Of a DNA stretch of 64,000 nucleotides, positions 45,307 to 53,743 are shown one piece after another. Under the pieces are notes generated by a model. The model was not told the DNA's origin and ran no database searches. It saw only the letters and a list, made by a program, of their open reading frames with translations. The DNA lies in NCBI RefSeq assembly GCF_017303215.1, contig NZ_JAEMWU010000001.1:1178001-1242000 (forward strand), read 5' to 3'. Within the stretch, counting starts at the first letter, position 1; every line of letters begins with the position of its first letter. The stretch comes from Microbacterium esteraromaticum (GTDB lineage Bacteria > Actinomycetota > Actinomycetes > Actinomycetales > Microbacteriaceae). The position numbers and the translations under genes are program-made.

Positions 45307-46266
45307 ATGTGTGGAATCAGTGCGGAGGGGGTGCGCCGCTCATTCGGGTCGGTGCACGCAGTGTCGGATGCCACGTTCCGGGCGGAACCGGGGCGGGTCA
45401 CAGGGCTGGTCGGCCCGAACGGGGCGGGAAAGACGACGCTGCTGCTGATGCTGGCATCGCTGCTGGCGCCGGATGCCGGCAGCATCCGCATCGGCGATGT
45501 CGATCCGGTTGCGGACCCGGCGGCGGCACGGCGGATGCTGGGATGGATGCCCGATGCGCTGGGAGCCTGGCCGTCGCTGACCGCCCGCGAGAGCATCGTG
45601 ACCACCGCGCGCCTGCATGACATGTCGCCCGCCGACGCGGCCGCCCGTGCGGATGAACTGCTGCATGTGGTCGGTCTCGCCGAGCTCGCGGCATCACCGG
45701 CGCGGGTGCTCTCGCGCGGACAGAAGCAGAAGCTGGGGCTCGCCCGCGCGCTGGTGCACGAACCGCAGGTGTTGCTGCTCGATGAGCCGGCCTCCGGGCT
45801 TGATCCCGAGGCGCGCGTGCACCTGCGCGTGATGCTGCGCGATCTCGCCGCGCAGGGCAAGACCGTGCTGATCTCTAGCCACGTGCTCTCCGAGTTGGAG
45901 GAAGTCGTCGACGACGTCGTCTTCATGGTCGCCGGGGCGATGGTCGATGCCGCGGGCGCGCCCTCGGCGCGCGCGTATCGGGTGCGGGTGGCGGGTGCGG
46001 ATGCCCGTGCCGGCGTCGCAGAGGCGCTGGGCCTGCCGGCGGAGAGCGTCGGGGCCGACCGGGGTGACGCGCTGGTGTCGTTCACCGATGACACCGCTGC
46101 CGTCGAGGGGCTGCGCCGCATGATCACGGCGGGACTGCCGGTGCTGGAGTTCGCACCGGCGCAGAGCGCCCTGGAGGAGTCCTTCCTGGCGCTGCGGCAG
46201 CCGGATGGTCAGCATCCGACGCCGCCGCAGACCCCGGACGCACCCCAGGAAGGAGCGGGCGCATGA
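45307..46266 (+). CDS. ABC transporter ATP-binding protein
   Basis: A 319-residue CcmA/DrrA-type ATPase. Walker A GPNGAGKT (~37-44), signature LSRGQKQKL, in which the usual second residue Gly is Arg as in many DrrA-type ATPases, Walker B VLLLDEPASGLDP, and switch HVLSELEEV. The C-terminal ~100 residues are the DrrA-like extension. It forms an exporter with the permease that overlaps its end by four bases. Substrate unknown. Confidence 0.9.
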   Translation: MCGISAEGVRRSFGSVHAVSDATFRAEPGRVTGLVGPNGAGKTTLLLMLASLLAPDAGSIRIGDVDPVADPAAARRMLGWMPDALGAWPSLTARESIVTTARLHDMSPADAAARADELLHVVGLAELAASPARVLSRGQKQKLGLARALVHEPQVLLLDEPASGLDPEARVHLRVMLRDLAAQGKTVLISSHVLSELEEVVDDVVFMVAGAMVDAAGAPSARAYRVRVAGADARAGVAEALGLPAESVGADRGDALVSFTDDTAAVEGLRRMITAGLPVLEFAPAQSALEESFLALRQPDGQHPTPPQTPDAPQEGAGA

Positions 46267-47282
46267 GCTTCGCACGCATCACCACCCTCGCCCGACTCGA
46301 ACTCACGCAGCGCCTGCGCAGCGTGGGCTGGTACGTGCTGCTGGGCGTCTTCGTACTGCTGCTGATCGGCATCACGCTGCTGTCGTTCATGGTGTTCTCG
46401 TTCCAGAGCGAACCGAACGCGGGCGTCTACTCGATCGTGGTCAACTTCGTGTTGCTGCTTGTGGTGCTCGTCTCACCGACGTTGAGCGGCAACGCGATCA
46501 ACGGCGACCGTGAGGCCGCCACCCTCGCACCCGTGCAGGTCACCGCAGCGACGACCGGTGACATCATGCTGGGCAAGCTGCTCGCCGCTGTCGCGACCGG
46601 CTCGATCTTCCTGCTGATCGCCGTGCCGTTCCTGCTCATCAGCATGCTCGGTGGTGGGGTGACGGCGGGGATGCTGATCGTGTCGTTGCTGGTGCTTCTG
46701 GCCGAGATCATCGTCGTCGCCGCGATCGGCGTGGGACTGAGCGGTCTGATCGCACGACCGCTCTTCTCGATAGCGACCACCTACCTCGCCGTGGCCGCGC
46801 TCGTCGTCGGAACGCTGATCGCCTTCGGGCTCGGCGGCACGGCGATCCAGTCCGAGGCGCGTGGCTACGAGCGGCCGTGGGATGAGACGACCGGTGAGCC
46901 GGTGTGCGATGAGTGGGTGGAGGTCAATTACAACCAGCCCCGTTTCGACCTGGTGTGGGGATTCCTCGCGGCCAACCCGTTCGTCGTGCTCGCCGATGCG
47001 ACCCCGACGACCTTCTCTCACGGGTATCCGAACGACCTCTTCGGACAGGTGAAGGTCGGCGTCCGACTGGCCCAGCTGCCGCCCGAGATCGAGCGCTGGG
47101 ACGCCTGCGAGAACGGATGGATCGAGAGCCCGACGTCGCAGGAGCAGATCGAGGGGACCGTACCGAGCTGGTTCGTGGGACTCGGGCTGCAGGCGTTGAT
47201 CGCCGGCGGTCTGTTCGCGGGCGCCTGGGCGCGCACGAGAACGCCCGCGCGGCGCTTGCCGCCGGGTACCCGGATCGCCTGA
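46263..47282 (+). CDS. ABC transporter permease, ABC-2 type
   Basis: A 339-residue membrane protein with six hydrophobic segments (first VGWYVLLGVFVLLLIGITLL, last near residues 303-322) and an extracytoplasmic loop of about 100 residues (~198-300) containing two Cys (EPVCDEW, WDACENG). NGDREAATLAPVQVTAATTG is the cytoplasmic coupling region typical of ABC-2 permeases. Translationally coupled to its ATPase. Confidence 0.87.
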   Translation: MSFARITTLARLELTQRLRSVGWYVLLGVFVLLLIGITLLSFMVFSFQSEPNAGVYSIVVNFVLLLVVLVSPTLSGNAINGDREAATLAPVQVTAATTGDIMLGKLLAAVATGSIFLLIAVPFLLISMLGGGVTAGMLIVSLLVLLAEIIVVAAIGVGLSGLIARPLFSIATTYLAVAALVVGTLIAFGLGGTAIQSEARGYERPWDETTGEPVCDEWVEVNYNQPRFDLVWGFLAANPFVVLADATPTTFSHGYPNDLFGQVKVGVRLAQLPPEIERWDACENGWIESPTSQEQIEGTVPSWFVGLGLQALIAGGLFAGAWARTRTPARRLPPGTRIA

Positions 47283-47303
47283 GCGGTCGGCTGCGGCCGC
47301 GCC

Positions 47304-47702
47304 TCAGGCGCGGTCGCGGCGCACGTGGCGGCCCGAGATCGTCTCGGGCGTCAGCCGCAGCGCGCGCGAGCGGTCGCCGCCTGCCCACGGGTGCTTGTGT
47401 GCGGCGCCGGGAGCGGTCGCGACCTCCGCGGCGTCGATCTCGGATGCCCGAGTGCTCAGCAGTACGCTCCAGCCGCTGCCCGCAAGGTCGTCGTGGCGAT
47501 CCACCTCGAAGGCGATGGGGGTGTCGGGGAGGGGGCTCAGGATGCCCTCGGGTGCCGTGCGGATGAGGACGTCGCGTCCGTCGAGCACGTAGTTGACGGG
47601 CAGGATGAGCACGCGATCGTCGGCGACGAATCCGACGCGACCGACCGTGGTCGTCGTGAGGAGTTCGAGGCACTCCTGCTCGGTGAGCTCCGCGATCATC
47701 AT
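47304..47702 (-). CDS. Pyridoxamine 5'-phosphate oxidase family protein
   Basis: A 132-residue flavin-binding split-barrel protein. TTTVGRVGFVADDRVLILPVNYVLDGRDVLIRT is the typical beginning of the small actinobacterial group with F420- or flavin-dependent members; VAFEVDRHDD-like (IAFEVDRHDDLAGSGWSVLL) follows. The real substrate is not predictable, and pyridoxamine phosphate oxidation itself is unlikely in this subgroup. GGGAGG precedes the ATG. Confidence 0.88.
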   Translation of the reverse strand: MMIAELTEQECLELLTTTTVGRVGFVADDRVLILPVNYVLDGRDVLIRTAPEGILSPLPDTPIAFEVDRHDDLAGSGWSVLLSTRASEIDAAEVATAPGAAHKHPWAGGDRSRALRLTPETISGRHVRRDRA

Positions 47703-47754
47703 GGCCTCCCAGCGTTCACGTGGCTCGAGCGTACCCGGCGTCGGAGGCCCGCTC

Positions 47755-47760
47755 TAGACT
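47755..47760 (+). promoter_or_regulatory. -10 candidate for pcrA
   Basis: TAGACT with nine bases to ATG 47770; transcript start at or very near the start codon. Confidence 0.4.
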
Positions 47761-47769
47761 CGTAATGAC

Positions 47770-50220
47770 ATGACCGACGCACCCCTCATCGTTTCCGGAA
47801 CGCCCGATTCGACCCCGAACGGCGACCCGCTGCTCGCCGGGCTCAACCCGCAGCAGCTCGAAGCCGTCACTCATCGCGGCAGCGCGCTCCTCATCGTGGC
47901 CGGTGCCGGATCCGGCAAGACGAGTGTGCTCACGCGCAGGATCGCCCTGCTGCTGCGCCAGCGTGAGGCATGGCCCAGTCAGATCCTGGCCATCACATTC
48001 ACGAACAAGGCCGCCGGTGAGATGCGTGAACGCGTCGAAGGACTGGTGGGCGAGGCCGCGCGCGGCATGTGGATCTCGACCTTCCACTCGGCCTGCGTGC
48101 GGATCCTGCGCCGTGAGGCCGAGCAATTCGGGTTCACGAAGTCGTTCACGATCTACGACTCGGGCGACTCGCGCGCCCTGCTCAAGCGCCTGGTGAAAGA
48201 GCACGAGGCCGACGCGTACGGGCTGACCCCCGGAGCGGTGCAGTCGCGCATCTCGAAACTGAAGAACGAGCTCACCGATGCCGAGGGGCATGCCCGTCAG
48301 GCGAACCTGAGCGACCCCGCAGAGCGCAAGTTCGCCGACATCTTCAGCGACTACCAGCGGGCGCTGCAGAAGGCCAACGCCTTCGACTTCGACGACCTGA
48401 TCGCGCAGACGGTGTTCCTGTTCCGGGCGTTCCCGAAGGTGGCCGACACGTACCGGCGCCGGTTCCGGCACATTCTGGTCGACGAGTATCAGGACACCAA
48501 CCACGCCCAGTACGCGCTCATCCATGAGCTCACCCGTCCGGTCGCCGCTGAGGCACCCGATCCGTATGCCTCGAACGGCATGATGATCTTCGAGCCCGAG
48601 ACGGCCGAAGCCCAGGCCGGTGCGTCGCTGACCGTCGTGGGTGACTCAGACCAGTCGATCTACGCGTTCCGCGGAGCCGACATCCGCAACATCACCGAGT
48701 TCGAGCGCGACTTCCCGGGGGCGAAGGTCGTGCTGCTCGAGCAGAACTACCGGTCGACCCAGACGATCCTGTCGGCGGCCAACGCGGTGATCGGCAACAA
48801 CTTCGACCGCAAGGCGAAGAACCTGTGGAGTGACCGCGGCGCGGGCGACAAGATCGTCGGCTTCACCGGGTACTCGCAGCACGACGAGGCGCAGTTCGTC
48901 GCCGATGAGGTCGAGGCGCTGCGTCGCACCGGCATGCCGTACTCCGAGATGGCGGTGTTCTACCGCACCAACTCGCAGTCTCGCGCGCTGGAAGAGATCT
49001 TCATCCGCGCCGCTGTGCCATACAAGATCATGGGCGGCACCAAGTTCTACGAGCGCGCCGAGATCAAGGATGCGCTGGCCTACCTGATCGCGGTGGCGAA
49101 TCCGGCCGACGAGATGGCCGTGCGTCGCATCCTCAACCGGCCGCGTCGCGGCATCGGCGGGGTCACCGAAGCGTCCATCGCGATGTTCGCCGAGCAGCAG
49201 GGCATCAGCTTCCGCGATGCGCTGCGCTCGCCGGCGTCACTCGGCGTCGGGCCGAAGATCCAGGCGGCGATCACCCGCCTCGATGCCGTGCTCGACGAGG
49301 CGACCGAGATTCTGCTGCCTGCCTCGGGCGAGGTGCCGCCGTCGACCGCGGTCGCCGAGGCGCTGACGGTGCTGCTCGACAAGAGCGGCTACTTCGAGGC
49401 GCTGCGTGCGAGCCGCGACCCGCAGGACGAGGCGCGTCTGGAGAACCTCGACGAGTTCGTCGCCGTTGCGCGCGACTTCGCACGCAACAACCCCGACGGC
49501 ACGATCGCCGACTTCCTCACCGAGGTGGCGCTGGTCTCGGATGCCGATGACCTCGACGACGAGTCGGGCTCGGTCTCACTGATGACGATGCACACCGCCA
49601 AGGGACTCGAGTACGACGCGGTGTTCGTCACCGGTGTCGAAGAGGACCTCATTCCGCACCGCATCTCGGCGGGGGAGCCCGGTGGTCCTCAGGAGGAGCG
49701 GCGGCTGTTCTACGTCGGCATCACGCGGGCGCGCAAGCGCCTGCACCTGTCGTTGGCGATGACGCGCGCTCAGTTCGGCGAGGTGTCGGTCGCGATGCCG
49801 AGCCGGTTCCTGCAGGAGATCCCGGCCGACCTCGTCGACTGGCGGCAGTCGCCCGGAGACATCAACTCGCGCGGCGGCTCGTCCTCGCGGGCCGTCAATG
49901 CGCGCCGTTCCGGCGGAGGATTCGGCGCGAGCGGCGGTCGCTCCGGTGACCGCTTCGCGCCGACGGCGCTGCCGAAGGGCGCCGGACTCAAGCCGCTTTC
50001 GATGGCGATGGATCGCTTTCCGAACAAAGTCACCGGCAAGGTGCGCGACAACGGCGATCTCGAACTGGCCGCCGGCGACCGGATCCGCCACGACGACTTC
50101 GGTGAGGGGCGCGTCGAGGCTGTCACGGGTGAGGGCGCCAAGCGCATCGCTCACGTGCGCTTCGATGCGGCCGGGCAGAAGAAGCTGCTCATCAAGATCG
50201 CGCCGATCACGAAGCTGTAG
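47770..50220 (+). CDS. pcrA: ATP-dependent DNA helicase PcrA/UvrD
   Basis: An 816-residue superfamily 1A 3'-5' helicase. Walker A VAGAGSGKTSVL (~42-53), Ia ITFTNKAAGEMRERV, II ILVDEYQDTN (~236), III GDSDQSIYAFRGAD, IV LLEQNYRST, V SLMTMHTAKGLEYDAVFVTG and VI RRLFYVGITRARKRL. A Gly/Ser/Arg-rich linker (~700-735) leads to a Tudor-like C-terminal domain (GDRIRHDDFGEGRVEAV) that in PcrA binds RNA polymerase. Roles: nucleotide excision repair and removal of roadblocks. Confidence 0.96.
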   Translation: MTDAPLIVSGTPDSTPNGDPLLAGLNPQQLEAVTHRGSALLIVAGAGSGKTSVLTRRIALLLRQREAWPSQILAITFTNKAAGEMRERVEGLVGEAARGMWISTFHSACVRILRREAEQFGFTKSFTIYDSGDSRALLKRLVKEHEADAYGLTPGAVQSRISKLKNELTDAEGHARQANLSDPAERKFADIFSDYQRALQKANAFDFDDLIAQTVFLFRAFPKVADTYRRRFRHILVDEYQDTNHAQYALIHELTRPVAAEAPDPYASNGMMIFEPETAEAQAGASLTVVGDSDQSIYAFRGADIRNITEFERDFPGAKVVLLEQNYRSTQTILSAANAVIGNNFDRKAKNLWSDRGAGDKIVGFTGYSQHDEAQFVADEVEALRRTGMPYSEMAVFYRTNSQSRALEEIFIRAAVPYKIMGGTKFYERAEIKDALAYLIAVANPADEMAVRRILNRPRRGIGGVTEASIAMFAEQQGISFRDALRSPASLGVGPKIQAAITRLDAVLDEATEILLPASGEVPPSTAVAEALTVLLDKSGYFEALRASRDPQDEARLENLDEFVAVARDFARNNPDGTIADFLTEVALVSDADDLDDESGSVSLMTMHTAKGLEYDAVFVTGVEEDLIPHRISAGEPGGPQEERRLFYVGITRARKRLHLSLAMTRAQFGEVSVAMPSRFLQEIPADLVDWRQSPGDINSRGGSSSRAVNARRSGGGFGASGGRSGDRFAPTALPKGAGLKPLSMAMDRFPNKVTGKVRDNGDLELAAGDRIRHDDFGEGRVEAVTGEGAKRIAHVRFDAAGQKKLLIKIAPITKL

Positions 50221-50269
50221 CCCGGGATGCGGTGCTCGTCGTCCGGCGCTCACCGCGCGGCAAGGCGGA

Positions 50270-50275
50270 TAGGCT
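50270..50275 (+). promoter_or_regulatory. Leaderless -10 candidate for the SseB-like gene
   Basis: TAGGCT followed by seven bases and ATG at 50283. Confidence 0.45.
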
Positions 50276-50282
50276 GGCTGAT

Positions 50283-51506
50283 ATGGCCCTCTTCTCTCGC
50301 CGCAAGAAGTCCGTCGATCAGCCCGCCGTCGGTGAAGACGCCGCAGCAGCGGAAGACACCACCGGCGAGGTGAGCGCGCAGCCGAGCGCCGCAGCTCCGA
50401 TGGATGCCGAGACGGCTGCCGCGGGCGAGCAGGACGCCAAGAATGCCGAGTCTGCGGTCGACGACGCCCCCGCGACCGAAGCCGTTCCCGCGGTCGGCAT
50501 CTCGGTGCAGGCGTTCCGTGGCGTCGGGGCCGACGCTGGCCCGGAGGTCGCCTTGCCCGCCGACGAGGCCACGGCATCCGCGACGCCGCCGCGACCCGCG
50601 GCGCCCGTTGCAGCCGCGCGCCCGACCTCTCCCGGCGATGCGATGCCCACCGAACAGCAGACCGTGCCGCGCCTGCCGCTGGCCGCGGCTGTGCCGCCCG
50701 AGCAGACGCACACTGTCGATGGGCTCAACGACAACGTGCTGCTGCGTGAGGCGCTGGCCGAGCTTGGCGAGGGCGCCACGAACGAGCAGCTCATCGGCGT
50801 GATGCGACAGTCGCTGCAGAGCCACCTGTACCTGCGGGTCAACGGCGATGCCCGCGAGCAGCTCAAGAACGGTCAGCCGCTCGCGGTCGGCGTCATCCGC
50901 GACGGCGAGCGCTCGTTCATGCTCGCCTACAGCTCGGGCAAGGCACTGCGCGACTCGGTCGAGGGGGCCGAAGACGCCGCGTCGACATCGGCTATCGCAC
51001 AGCCGGTCACGGCCGTCTACCAGCAGGTCGTCTCTGGCGGGTTCGCCGGTGTGATCATCGACAACTCCTCGGCGCCGCACCGCGCCGTCTTCCCGACCGA
51101 GCTGCTGCAGAAGGCACTCGAACAGGGCGATGAGAACATGGCGGTCAAGAGCCTGCTCGCCGCTCCCCGTGACGAGGGCACCCCGGTGCGTGTCGCCGAG
51201 GCACTGGCCAAGACCCGCAGCTGGGTCGCCGTGAACGACGGTTCCAACGGCAAGCCGGTGGGCATCGCCGAGGTGCACACCACCGACGACAACCGGTACC
51301 TGCAGGTGTTCTCGCACCCGCTCGAGGTCGTCGCGCTCGGTCGCAACGACCGGCCGATGCCGTTCCAGCCGGAGCAGCTGGCGAAGGTGCTGAGCGATCA
51401 CAGCGAGATCGCGGGCGTGATCGTCGACCTCGGCGGCCCGTCGCTCGCGATCGGCCGCGACGCACTGAGCGCACTGCTGGTGCTCGCTATCAACGTCGAC
51501 GACTGA
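50283..51506 (+). CDS. SseB-family protein
   Basis: A 407-residue protein. The first ~130 residues are a disordered Ala/Pro/Glu-rich region after MALFSRRKK. SseB-like domain 1 lies at about 150-275 (NDNVLLREALAELGEGATNEQL, LAYSSGKALRDSVEGAE, GVIIDNSSAPHRAVFP) and domain 2 follows to the end (NMAVKSLLAAP, PFQPEQLAKVLSDHSEIAGVIVDLGGPSLAIGRDAL). No membrane segment. SseB proteins have no settled role outside enterobacteria. ATG 50283 fits the promoter spacing and MALFSRRK consensus. Confidence 0.83.
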   Translation: MALFSRRKKSVDQPAVGEDAAAAEDTTGEVSAQPSAAAPMDAETAAAGEQDAKNAESAVDDAPATEAVPAVGISVQAFRGVGADAGPEVALPADEATASATPPRPAAPVAAARPTSPGDAMPTEQQTVPRLPLAAAVPPEQTHTVDGLNDNVLLREALAELGEGATNEQLIGVMRQSLQSHLYLRVNGDAREQLKNGQPLAVGVIRDGERSFMLAYSSGKALRDSVEGAEDAASTSAIAQPVTAVYQQVVSGGFAGVIIDNSSAPHRAVFPTELLQKALEQGDENMAVKSLLAAPRDEGTPVRVAEALAKTRSWVAVNDGSNGKPVGIAEVHTTDDNRYLQVFSHPLEVVALGRNDRPMPFQPEQLAKVLSDHSEIAGVIVDLGGPSLAIGRDALSALLVLAINVDD

Positions 51507-51548
51507 TCACGCAGACGCGAAGGTCTGTCGCGGCGCGCACTCAGCGCC

Positions 51549-51554
51549 TAATGT
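51549..51554 (+). promoter_or_regulatory. Leaderless -10 candidate for the LigD-type polymerase gene
   Basis: TAATGT followed by seven bases and ATG at 51562. Confidence 0.42.
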
Positions 51555-51561
51555 CGGGGGC

Positions 51562-52629
51562 ATGGCCTCCGAACGCGTGACCGTGACTGTGCACGACACC
51601 GACGGCGAGCGCGACGTGTCGCTGTCGAGCCCGAACAAGGTCATCTGGCCGGTCGACGGCGCCGACGGAATCACCAAGGCCGAGTACGCCGACTACGTGC
51701 AGCAGGTTTCGGTGCCGTTCCTGGCATCCAACGGACACCGGCCGGTGTCGCTGGAGCGGTTCCGTGAGGGGGTGACAACGGCATCCGGTGGCAGGACCGA
51801 AGGGTTCTTCTCGAAGAACCCACCCAAGGGCACACCCGACTACGTCGACGCCGTCACCGTCACCTACAACAGCGGTCGGCGGCATCCGCAGATCGTGTTG
51901 AACCGCGCCAGCGCGATCGTGTGGGCCGTGCAGATGAACACGATCGTGTTCCATCCGTGGGCGTCGCTGGCCGACGACACCGACAACCCGGTTGAGCTGC
52001 GCATCGACCTGGACCCGCAGCCGGGCACGGGGATCACCGAGACCGTGGCCGCGGCGCACGAGCTGCGCGCGGTGCTCGCCGAGGCGGGGCTGGAAGCGTT
52101 CATCAAGACCAGCGGCAACCGGGGACTGCACGTGTTCTGCCCCATCGAGCCCGCATGGGAGTTCCTCGTCGTCAGACATGCCGTGATCGCCGCCGGGCGT
52201 GAGCTGGAGCGGCGGATGCCCGACCGGGTGACGATGAACTGGTGGAAGGAGGAGCGCGGTCAGCGCGTCTTCGTGGACTTCAACCAGGCCAATCGCGACC
52301 GCACGATGGCCGGCGCATACAGTCCGCGGGCGATTCCGGGCGCACCGGTGTCGACGCCGCTGCACTGGGACGAACTCGATGACGTCGATCCGACACGGCA
52401 CACCGTGCGCAGCATCCCGCATCGGCTCGCCGAGGTGGGCGACCCGTGGGCCGACATGCATCGGGCGCCGGGGCGCATCGACACGCTGCTGGAATGGTGG
52501 GAGCGCGATCTCGCGAACGGGCTGGGCGAACTGCCCTTCCCTCCCGAGTTCCCCAAGATGCCCGGCGAGCCGCCGCGCGTGCAACCGAGCCGCAAGGTCG
52601 CCGCGCACTGGGCTGACAGCGCCGAGTGA
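51562..52629 (+). CDS. LigD-type polymerase/primase domain protein
   Basis: A 355-residue archaeo-eukaryotic primase-type polymerase, corresponding to the PolDom of LigD as a separate protein. The catalytic metal motif is LRIDLDPQPG (Asp-x-Asp at about residues 147-149). FIKTSGNRGLHVFCPI, WWKEERGQRVFVDFNQANRDRTMAGAYSPR and the SPNKVIWP opening are family features. It fills gaps in non-homologous end joining. It converges on an ATP-dependent ligase gene. No Ku gene and no LigD-type nuclease domain are in the window. Confidence 0.92.
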   Translation: MASERVTVTVHDTDGERDVSLSSPNKVIWPVDGADGITKAEYADYVQQVSVPFLASNGHRPVSLERFREGVTTASGGRTEGFFSKNPPKGTPDYVDAVTVTYNSGRRHPQIVLNRASAIVWAVQMNTIVFHPWASLADDTDNPVELRIDLDPQPGTGITETVAAAHELRAVLAEAGLEAFIKTSGNRGLHVFCPIEPAWEFLVVRHAVIAAGRELERRMPDRVTMNWWKEERGQRVFVDFNQANRDRTMAGAYSPRAIPGAPVSTPLHWDELDDVDPTRHTVRSIPHRLAEVGDPWADMHRAPGRIDTLLEWWERDLANGLGELPFPPEFPKMPGEPPRVQPSRKVAAHWADSAE

Positions 52630-52635
52630 GGTGAC

Positions 52636-53679
52636 TCAGGTCAACACCCTTGCGAGGTCGTACCCGGTCACCGTCTCGAGTTGCTCGTACGTGCACGAGC
52701 GCGCGTCGCGATCGGGACGCCACCGTGCGAACTGCACCGTGTGCCGGAACCGATCGCCCTCGAGCTGGTCGTAGCGCACCTCCAGAACGCGCTCCGGCCG
52801 CAGCCGTACGAACGACACGTCCTTCGCGCCGCTGAATCGCGACCGTTCGCCCGCGTCGGTCACGGCCGCGCCCGAGTCGTCGCGTTCGACGAGGGGCTCC
52901 AGCTCGGTCACGAGCTGACGGCGCATGGCATCCGACCACGCCGCCACGCCGCCCACCTGACGCAGCGCACCGTCGGCGTCGTACAGGCCGACCAGCAGCG
53001 ATCCGATGCCCGACCCGCTCTTGTGCACCCGGTACCCGAGTGTGACAACGTCGGCGGTGCGGGCGTGCTTGATCTTGATCAGCGTCCGTTTGCCGGGGGC
53101 ATACGCATCATCCAGGGGCTTCGCGACGACGCCGTCCAATCCGGCGCCCTCGAACTCGGCCAGCCACCGCCGGGCGAGATCGGGATCGTCGGTGGTGCGG
53201 GTCAGGTGCAGGGGAGGGGTGGTGCGTGCCAGCATCCGCTCCAGCCGTGCCCGGCGCTCACGGAACGGCAGCGGCTGCAGATCGTCGGCACCCTCGGCGA
53301 GCAGATCGAAGGCGATGAACGACGCCGGCGTCTCGGCCGCGAGTCGCGCGACGCGCGAGGCGGCCGGATGGATGCGCTGGCTCAGCGCGATCCAGTCGAG
53401 TCGCTGCGCGCCCGCCTCGCCGGTGGCGACGACGATCTCACCGTCGAGCAGGCAGGGGCCGGGCAACAGTGCGGGCAGATGCTCGACCAGCTCGGGAAAG
53501 TACCGCGTCAGCGGCTTCGCGCCGCGGGATCCGATCCGAAGCTCCGTACCGTCCCACGCGATCAAGCCGCGGAAGCCGTCCCACTTCGGTTCGTAGAGCA
53601 GCGGACGCTGCGTGGGATCGGGAACGGATGCCGCGGCCTTGGCCAGCATCGGTGCCGGGATCTCGTACATGGCATCCAT
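52636..53679 (-). CDS. ATP-dependent DNA ligase
   Basis: A 347-residue nucleotidyl-transferase ligase. The adenylated Lys is in YEPKWDGFRGL (motif I, about residue 31), motif III LLDGEIVV, motif IV DGVVAKPLDD, motif V TLIKIKHARTADVV, then an OB-fold domain. Size matches LigC-type ligases. The start is ATG 53679 (MDAMYEIPAPML); a second ATG lies nine bases later. Six bases separate its stop from that of the convergent polymerase gene, so the pair together equals the polymerase and ligase halves of LigD. Confidence 0.93.
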   Translation of the reverse strand: MDAMYEIPAPMLAKAAASVPDPTQRPLLYEPKWDGFRGLIAWDGTELRIGSRGAKPLTRYFPELVEHLPALLPGPCLLDGEIVVATGEAGAQRLDWIALSQRIHPAASRVARLAAETPASFIAFDLLAEGADDLQPLPFRERRARLERMLARTTPPLHLTRTTDDPDLARRWLAEFEGAGLDGVVAKPLDDAYAPGKRTLIKIKHARTADVVTLGYRVHKSGSGIGSLLVGLYDADGALRQVGGVAAWSDAMRRQLVTELEPLVERDDSGAAVTDAGERSRFSGAKDVSFVRLRPERVLEVRYDQLEGDRFRHTVQFARWRPDRDARSCTYEQLETVTGYDLARVLT

Positions 53680-53743
53680 TACCCCGCACGCGGCCGGCGC
53701 CCGCAACCCCGACGTGCCACCGGCAGTTCGGGACGCCCACTGA

